Positions 60,377 through 64,000 of a stretch of 64,000 nucleotides of DNA are shown in pieces. This DNA is from UMGS1889 sp964540575 (GTDB taxonomy: Bacteria > Bacillota > Clostridia > Oscillospirales > Ruminococcaceae). The position numbers were made by a program, and so were the translations under genes. The notes under the pieces were generated by a model, which did no database searches, had not been told where the DNA came from, and worked only from the letters and a program-made list of their open reading frames with translations. The DNA lies in assembly GCA_964540575.1 (NCBI GenBank), contig CAZINI010000001.1, positions 124,001-188,000 of the forward strand, read 5' to 3'. The number at the start of each line of letters is the position of its first letter. Positions within the stretch are counted from its first letter, which is position 1.

Positions 60377-60863
60377 TTTTCAGCCCTCCTTCATTCAGTT
60401 CAAGCCGAAGCTTTTTTCTTGCTCTGTAAATGTCGGAACCGACACTTTTAGGATTTCTTCCCGTTATGTTGGATATTTCCTCGAGAGAATATCCTTCAAA
60501 GCAAAAGAGATACAAGGCGTTTCTCTGATGCTCGGGCAGACTGCGTATAAGCTCGGCATATTCGATACTGTGAAAATCGTCGGTGAATGTTATGCAGCCG
60601 TAGTCGGTAAGCGGCTGTGTTCTGCGAAACCATGCGGAACGTGCCCTGTCATGACAAAGATTGATGGCAACTCGGATAAGCCAGGCTTTTTTATGCTCCT
60701 CGCTGTCGAAATCTGAATTGTTTTTCATCAGTCTGATAAATGTTTCCTGGACAATATCCTCGGCATCGTGACAATTTTTCGTATTCTGAACTGCAATTCG
60801 CAGAATGGTATCGGCGTAAGCTTCAACATCGGCTTCAAAGAGCGTCTTTTCATCTGCGGTCAT
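60369..60863 (-). CDS. ECF-type sigma-70 factor
   Basis: About 164 residues. Region 2 carries DAEDIVQETFIRLMKN and KKAWLIRVAINLCHDR. Region 4 carries LPEHQRNALYLFCFEGYSLE and ISNITGRNPKSVGSDIYRAR. The frame runs upstream to 61079, but ATG 60863 fits: GGGGTG lies before it and region 2 begins soon after. The promoter is the symmetric element at 60890-60918. The gene overlaps its membrane partner by eight bases. Confidence 0.92.
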   Translation of the reverse strand: MTADEKTLFEADVEAYADTILRIAVQNTKNCHDAEDIVQETFIRLMKNNSDFDSEEHKKAWLIRVAINLCHDRARSAWFRRTQPLTDYGCITFTDDFHSIEYAELIRSLPEHQRNALYLFCFEGYSLEEISNITGRNPKSVGSDIYRARKKLRLELNEGGLKNE

Positions 60864-60889
60864 TTGCACCACCCCTTTTTTGTTTATGT

Positions 60890-60918
60890 ATACTAAGAAC
60901 CGATAATAAAGTGGACAA
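60890..60918 (-). promoter_or_regulatory. Promoter of the ECF sigma gene
   Basis: On the minus strand, TTGTCC-17-TAGTAT, about 20 bases before the likely transcript start. It forms the left arm of the palindrome. Confidence 0.55.
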
Positions 60919-60991
60919 AAAATCAAGTAAAAACTTGCGTATATGGTTTTTACGCTGATTGTTTGTCTACACTTTAATCGGTGATTAGTAT
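60890..60991. repeat. 102-nt imperfect palindrome upstream of the ECF sigma gene
   Basis: Left arm (60890-60919) starts ATACTAAGAACCGAT and contains AAAGTGGACAAA. Right arm (60962-60991) is the near-complement, ending ATCGGTGATTAGTAT. An inner stem GTAAAAAC/GTTTTTAC lies between. Each arm carries a TTGTCY-17-TAGTAT promoter-like element, pointing outward in opposite directions. It may be a divergent regulatory region or a MITE. Confidence 0.5.
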
Positions 60992-61052
60992 TAATAATAC
61001 GGTTTTGATATGCCATTTTTTGCAGCAGTCGAAATATTTTTTTGAATGAAAT

Positions 61053-61086
61053 AAGCGGTTTGCCTGCAAGTGACGGCAAACCGCTT
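61053..61086 (-). terminator. Hairpin after the Rrf2 gene
   Basis: Twelve-bp stem AAGCGGTTTGCC/GGCAAACCGCTT; downstream on the minus strand is ATTTCATTC, not a clean T-run. Confidence 0.6.
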
Positions 61087-61122
61087 AAAATATGTATCTC
61101 ACAAAGTAAAATTATCCGAAAA

Positions 61123-61518
61123 TCAAATCAGCTTATCGAAAGTATAAGACGCAAGCTTTTCTCTGACCACTTCCGAAATTTCATTGAAAGCGTCCTGAAC
61201 ACAGCAGTTTCCCGAACGTCCCCGTGTACAGGTATAATCATCTGAAAGACAGCGGCTCAGCTTATAGTCACCTTCAACGGCTTCGATAACGTCCTTAAGG
61301 GAGATCTCCTTGGCGGGACGTGTAAGCTCGTAACCGCCCTGAGAGCCTTTATAGGACTTTACCAAGCCTTCGGTAACAAGCTTCCTCAGTATTTTCAGAG
61401 AAAATCTGAGGGTAACACAGGTTTCCTCGGCAATGGTTTTTGCGTCCATACGATTATTTGAGCAAGCAAGTATCTGAACTATTCTAATTGCATAATCGGA
61501 TTCAAGGGTAATGTGCAT
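61123..61518 (-). CDS. Rrf2-family regulator
   Basis: 131 residues. Winged-helix N-terminus MHITLESDYAIRIVQILAC with recognition helix VTLRFSLKILRKLV and wing GSQGGYELTRP. Three to four cysteines (C in KLSRCL, YTC, GNCC) are placed as in IscR-like Fe-S sensing members. It follows rpoD by 31 bases and is probably read from it. The targets are not visible here. Confidence 0.9.
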   Translation of the reverse strand: MHITLESDYAIRIVQILACSNNRMDAKTIAEETCVTLRFSLKILRKLVTEGLVKSYKGSQGGYELTRPAKEISLKDVIEAVEGDYKLSRCLSDDYTCTRGRSGNCCVQDAFNEISEVVREKLASYTFDKLI

Positions 61519-61549
61519 AAAATATCACCGTTTTCCTATGGAATATTTA

Positions 61550-62626
61550 TCAGTCAAGGAAATCCTTGACCTTTTTGCTTCTGCTGGGATGGCGGAGCTT
61601 TCTGAGTGCCTTTGCTTCTATCTGGCGGATACGTTCACGGGTAACATTGAACTGCTTGCCAACGTCCTCAAGAGTGCGGGAACGTCCGTCCTCAAGACCA
61701 AATCTCAGACGAAGCACCTTTTCTTCACGTTCTGTAAGGGTAGAAAGCACCTGACCAAGCTGTTCCTTAAGGAGAATGAGCGAAGCGGCGTCAGCAGGCT
61801 GGGGAGCATCGTCATCGGGAATGAAGTCGCCGAGATGGCTGTCCTCCTCCTCGCCGATAGGCGTTTCAAGAGAAACGGGATCCTGTGCTATCCGCATTAT
61901 CTCCCGAACCTTATCAACAGGCATATCCAGCTCGGCAGCGATCTCCTCGGGGGACGGATCGTGACCGTTCTTATGAAGAAGCTGGCTGGAAACCTTCTTG
62001 ACCTTTGTGATAGTTTCCACCATATGAACGGGAATTCGGATAGTTCTTGCCTGATCGGCAATAGCTCTGGTAATAGCCTGCCTTATCCACCAAGTAGCGT
62101 ATGTGGAGAACTTAAAGCCCTTGGTGTGGTCGAACTTGTCAACAGCCTTGATAAGACCGAGATTTCCTTCCTGAATAAGGTCAAGGAACTGCATACCTCT
62201 GCCCACATATCTTTTTGCAATGCTAACAACAAGACGGAGGTTTGCTTCCGAAAGACGCTTTTTCGCTTTTTTGTCGCCCTGAGCTATTCTCTGAGCAAGC
62301 TCTATCTCTTCTTCGGCAGTCAGCAGGGGAACACGTCCGATCTCCTTCAGATATATCTTAACGGGGTCGTCAATGGCAATTCCCTCGTTGGAGAGTGCCA
62401 TTTCCAGATCGTCCGCAAGGGTATCCATAGAAAGCCCCAGGTCGGTTTCCGCATTAAAGTCCTCAATGATCTCAATATTCAGATTTGCACAGTTGTCATA
62501 AAAGCTGTCCATCTGATCGACGTCGAAATCAAGGTCCTCCAGAACATCGGTTATCTCCTTGGTGGTAAGCTTTCCGCTTGCCTTGCCCTGTTCCATCAGA
62601 CTGTCGATAGTCTTTTTATCAGCCAT
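61550..62626 (-). CDS. rpoD: Primary RNA polymerase sigma factor
   Basis: 358 residues, sigma-A size. Region 1.2 begins DPVKIYLKEIGRVPLLTAEEE. Region 2 is RGMQFLDLIQEGNLGLIKAV, with YATWWIRQAITRAIADQART, region 3 from RIPVHMVETITKV, and region 4 REEKVLRLRFGLED with VTRERIRQIEAKALRKLR. The N-terminus is acidic (region 1.1). AAGGAAG lies before the ATG. Immediately downstream of dnaG in the usual macromolecular synthesis order. Confidence 0.98.
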   Translation of the reverse strand: MADKKTIDSLMEQGKASGKLTTKEITDVLEDLDFDVDQMDSFYDNCANLNIEIIEDFNAETDLGLSMDTLADDLEMALSNEGIAIDDPVKIYLKEIGRVPLLTAEEEIELAQRIAQGDKKAKKRLSEANLRLVVSIAKRYVGRGMQFLDLIQEGNLGLIKAVDKFDHTKGFKFSTYATWWIRQAITRAIADQARTIRIPVHMVETITKVKKVSSQLLHKNGHDPSPEEIAAELDMPVDKVREIMRIAQDPVSLETPIGEEEDSHLGDFIPDDDAPQPADAASLILLKEQLGQVLSTLTEREEKVLRLRFGLEDGRSRTLEDVGKQFNVTRERIRQIEAKALRKLRHPSRSKKVKDFLD

Positions 62627-62641
62627 ATAGCTCTACTTCCT

Positions 62642-64000
62642 TTACTTGGATTTTTTTCTGAGTTTCTGCTGGAGTTGGAGCAGATCGTCATCGGTCATAT
62701 CACTTCCTTTGACGGTCTGTTCGTCTTCAAAAGACAGCAGAATATTTATATATTCGTCCAGCTCTTCGGCTGAAACGGTAATATCTTTATATTTTGCGGA
62801 TATTTCGGATATTTTGCCCATTTCCGCAGTGCTAAATTCACCCGAAAGCGACATTAATGTAAATCTGTCGGATTTTTTTATGCCGTTTGCAAGTGCGATG
62901 AAAACTTTTTTGTTGAATTCTGTCACAAACTGTTCGGGATTGATCCTGGTAAGGATATAATCCACCGTATCGGGGTGTCTGTCCAGAAAGAGGATTATTC
63001 CTATTTCAGCCTTATTTTGTTTGGGATATTTTGCAGCTTCGGGATTTACGCCGTCCCGTCTGACGGGAGCGGAAATCGTCTGCCACTGCTTTTTTTCGTA
63101 GGCACGCTCACGCTTTTTCAGGGTGGATTCTATCTGAGAAATGAGGACATCCTTGCTGACACTTTGTTCTGCGGCTATTTTTGAGATATATACATCTCGT
63201 TCAATAGGAGAGGAAATATCCGCAAGAACGCCGATGCAGCGTTTCAGATACTCTACCTTTCCCATATCCGTTTCAATGTCTATATCCTTTTTGCATTTGT
63301 TCAGTTCAAAATTTATAGCACCGTCGGAATTATCCAGCAGATTTTTAAATCTTGCCGCACCGAATTTTTTGATATATTCGTCGGGATCCTTTGCACCCTC
63401 CATTTTGATTATCCTGGTTTCAACGCCGACCTCGCTGAACAGATTGATGGCACGGTGAGCAGCAGTCTGTCCCGGACCGTCGCTGTCGTAAGCTATGACT
63501 ACCTCCTTGGCATAACCCGAAATAATTCGTGCCTGCTCTGAGGTGAGTGCAGTTCCCAAGGTCGCCACGACGTTCTCAAAGCCCGCCTGATTTACGGCGA
63601 TAACGTCCATATAACCCTCGGCGAGTATCATTCTGTCCGACTTTTGCCGTTTGGCGAAATTCAGCGAGAACAGATTTCGGCTCTTTCGGAATACGGGGGT
63701 ATCGGAAGTGTTCAGGTATTTCGGACCGCCTTCATCGATGACACGTCCGCCGAACGCAACAACGTTTCCCCGAAGGTCGATGATAGGGAAGATGACTCTA
63801 TCCCGAAACTGGTCGAACAATTCGTTGTTCTTCTGACTTCGGCTGCAAAGGTTTGCCGAAAAAAGCTCATTATCGGTAAAGCCTTTGGCTTTAAGATGGT
63901 CATAGAGATTTCGCCAGCCGCCGGGTGCATAACCAAGACCGTATTTTGTGATAGTTGCCTGAGTAAGCCCACGCTCGGCAAAATATCGCCGTCCCTTTTC
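62642..64000 (-). CDS. dnaG: DNA primase, N-terminal part outside window
   Basis: The frame is open to base 64000, where it reads EKGRRYFAERGLTQATITKY, so the gene enters the window from the right and the zinc-binding domain is missing from view. The first in-window start-like codon (TTG 63820) is internal. TOPRIM catalytic motifs are AEGYMDV and VIAYDSDGPGQTAA, and FGGRVI/KYLNTSDTPVF is diagnostic. The C-terminal helicase-binding domain is short and acidic. DnaG makes RNA primers for replication. Confidence 0.97.
   Translation of the reverse strand, partial: EKGRRYFAERGLTQATITKYGLGYAPGGWRNLYDHLKAKGFTDNELFSANLCSRSQKNNELFDQFRDRVIFPIIDLRGNVVAFGGRVIDEGGPKYLNTSDTPVFRKSRNLFSLNFAKRQKSDRMILAEGYMDVIAVNQAGFENVVATLGTALTSEQARIISGYAKEVVIAYDSDGPGQTAAHRAINLFSEVGVETRIIKMEGAKDPDEYIKKFGAARFKNLLDNSDGAINFELNKCKKDIDIETDMGKVEYLKRCIGVLADISSPIERDVYISKIAAEQSVSKDVLISQIESTLKKRERAYEKKQWQTISAPVRRDGVNPEAAKYPKQNKAEIGIILFLDRHPDTVDYILTRINPEQFVTEFNKKVFIALANGIKKSDRFTLMSLSGEFSTAEMGKISEISAKYKDITVSAEELDEYINILLSFEDEQTVKGSDMTDDDLLQLQQKLRKKSK

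Noticed and set aside
61511..62773. Plus-strand frame of 420 codons opposite rpoD
   Set aside because: It runs antisense to a complete sigma factor; composition is an artefact of rpoD codon usage.
1..64000. tRNA, rRNA, CRISPR, IS elements and prophage
   Set aside because: No clover-leaf sequences, repeat-spacer arrays, transposase frames or phage genes were seen anywhere in the window.

Overview
The window looks like a chromosomal segment of a Gram-positive Clostridia species, most likely a Ruminococcus-type member of the Oscillospiraceae. The reasons are the strong AGGAGG-type ribosome binding sites with frequent TTG/GTG starts, a SpoIIID regulator, a Firmicutes-style dnaG-rpoD pair, YfmF/YfmH peptidase homologues, a GH51 arabinofuranosidase, and a purine operon with separate IMP cyclohydrolase and AICAR formyltransferase genes. 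This placement is an inference. I see no rRNA, tRNA, CRISPR array, insertion sequence or prophage. The segment reads as housekeeping genes with a few lineage-specific additions.

Region by region. 1-2200: the end of fusA, then tuf, a palindromic structured element, and a small convergent ferredoxin. 2390-12550: a de novo purine operon. A 41-codon leader ORF with its own promoter, ribosome binding site and terminator precedes purE, a HAD phosphatase, purC, a PurF paralogue that has lost its glutaminase nucleophile, canonical purF, purM, purN, a PurO-type IMP cyclohydrolase, a stand-alone AICAR formyltransferase and purD. 12550-16800: arabinofuranosidase and a divergent AraC regulator with interlocking promoters, a PAS protein and tgt. 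16800-25850: an ankyrin lipoprotein, HAD phosphatase, acyl-CoA ligase, two membrane proteins, an XRE regulator, a NUDIX-MazG fusion, a second NUDIX enzyme, an acetyltransferase and spoIIID.

25840-29355: a TelA/YceG two-gene unit behind a perfect consensus promoter. 29350-35600 (minus strand): a class B PBP, folD, lgt and the YfmH/YfmF peptidase pair. 35730-43220: alaS, HIT, phosphoribosyltransferase, comEC, holA and an RNase M5-like protein. 43225-45800: an MBOAT O-acyltransferase with a DHHW partner. 46137-51000: rpe, a convergent MecA-like gene, an RnfD-RnfE-RnfA set with no other Rnf subunits in view, and a secreted glycoside-hydrolase-like protein. 51129-58280: PBP1A, an rRNA methyltransferase, a cysteine hydrolase, a small membrane protein behind a repeat-rich consensus promoter, an ATPase, an HD protein and a LUD protein. 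58283-64000 (minus strand): an ECF sigma factor with a large membrane partner, an Rrf2 regulator, rpoD and the truncated dnaG.

How the genes work together. The purine operon covers AIR carboxylation to IMP except PurL/S/Q, PurB and PurK. The TelA/YceG, ECF sigma and Rrf2 units look like stress-response loci. The strongest candidates for new biology are the purE leader ORF, the nucleophile-less PurF paralogue next to PurF, the internally repeated YceG with TelA, the three-subunit Rnf-like membrane module, and the repeat-laden promoter at 55267-55394. All family assignments come from reading translated sequence and motifs, without database searches.
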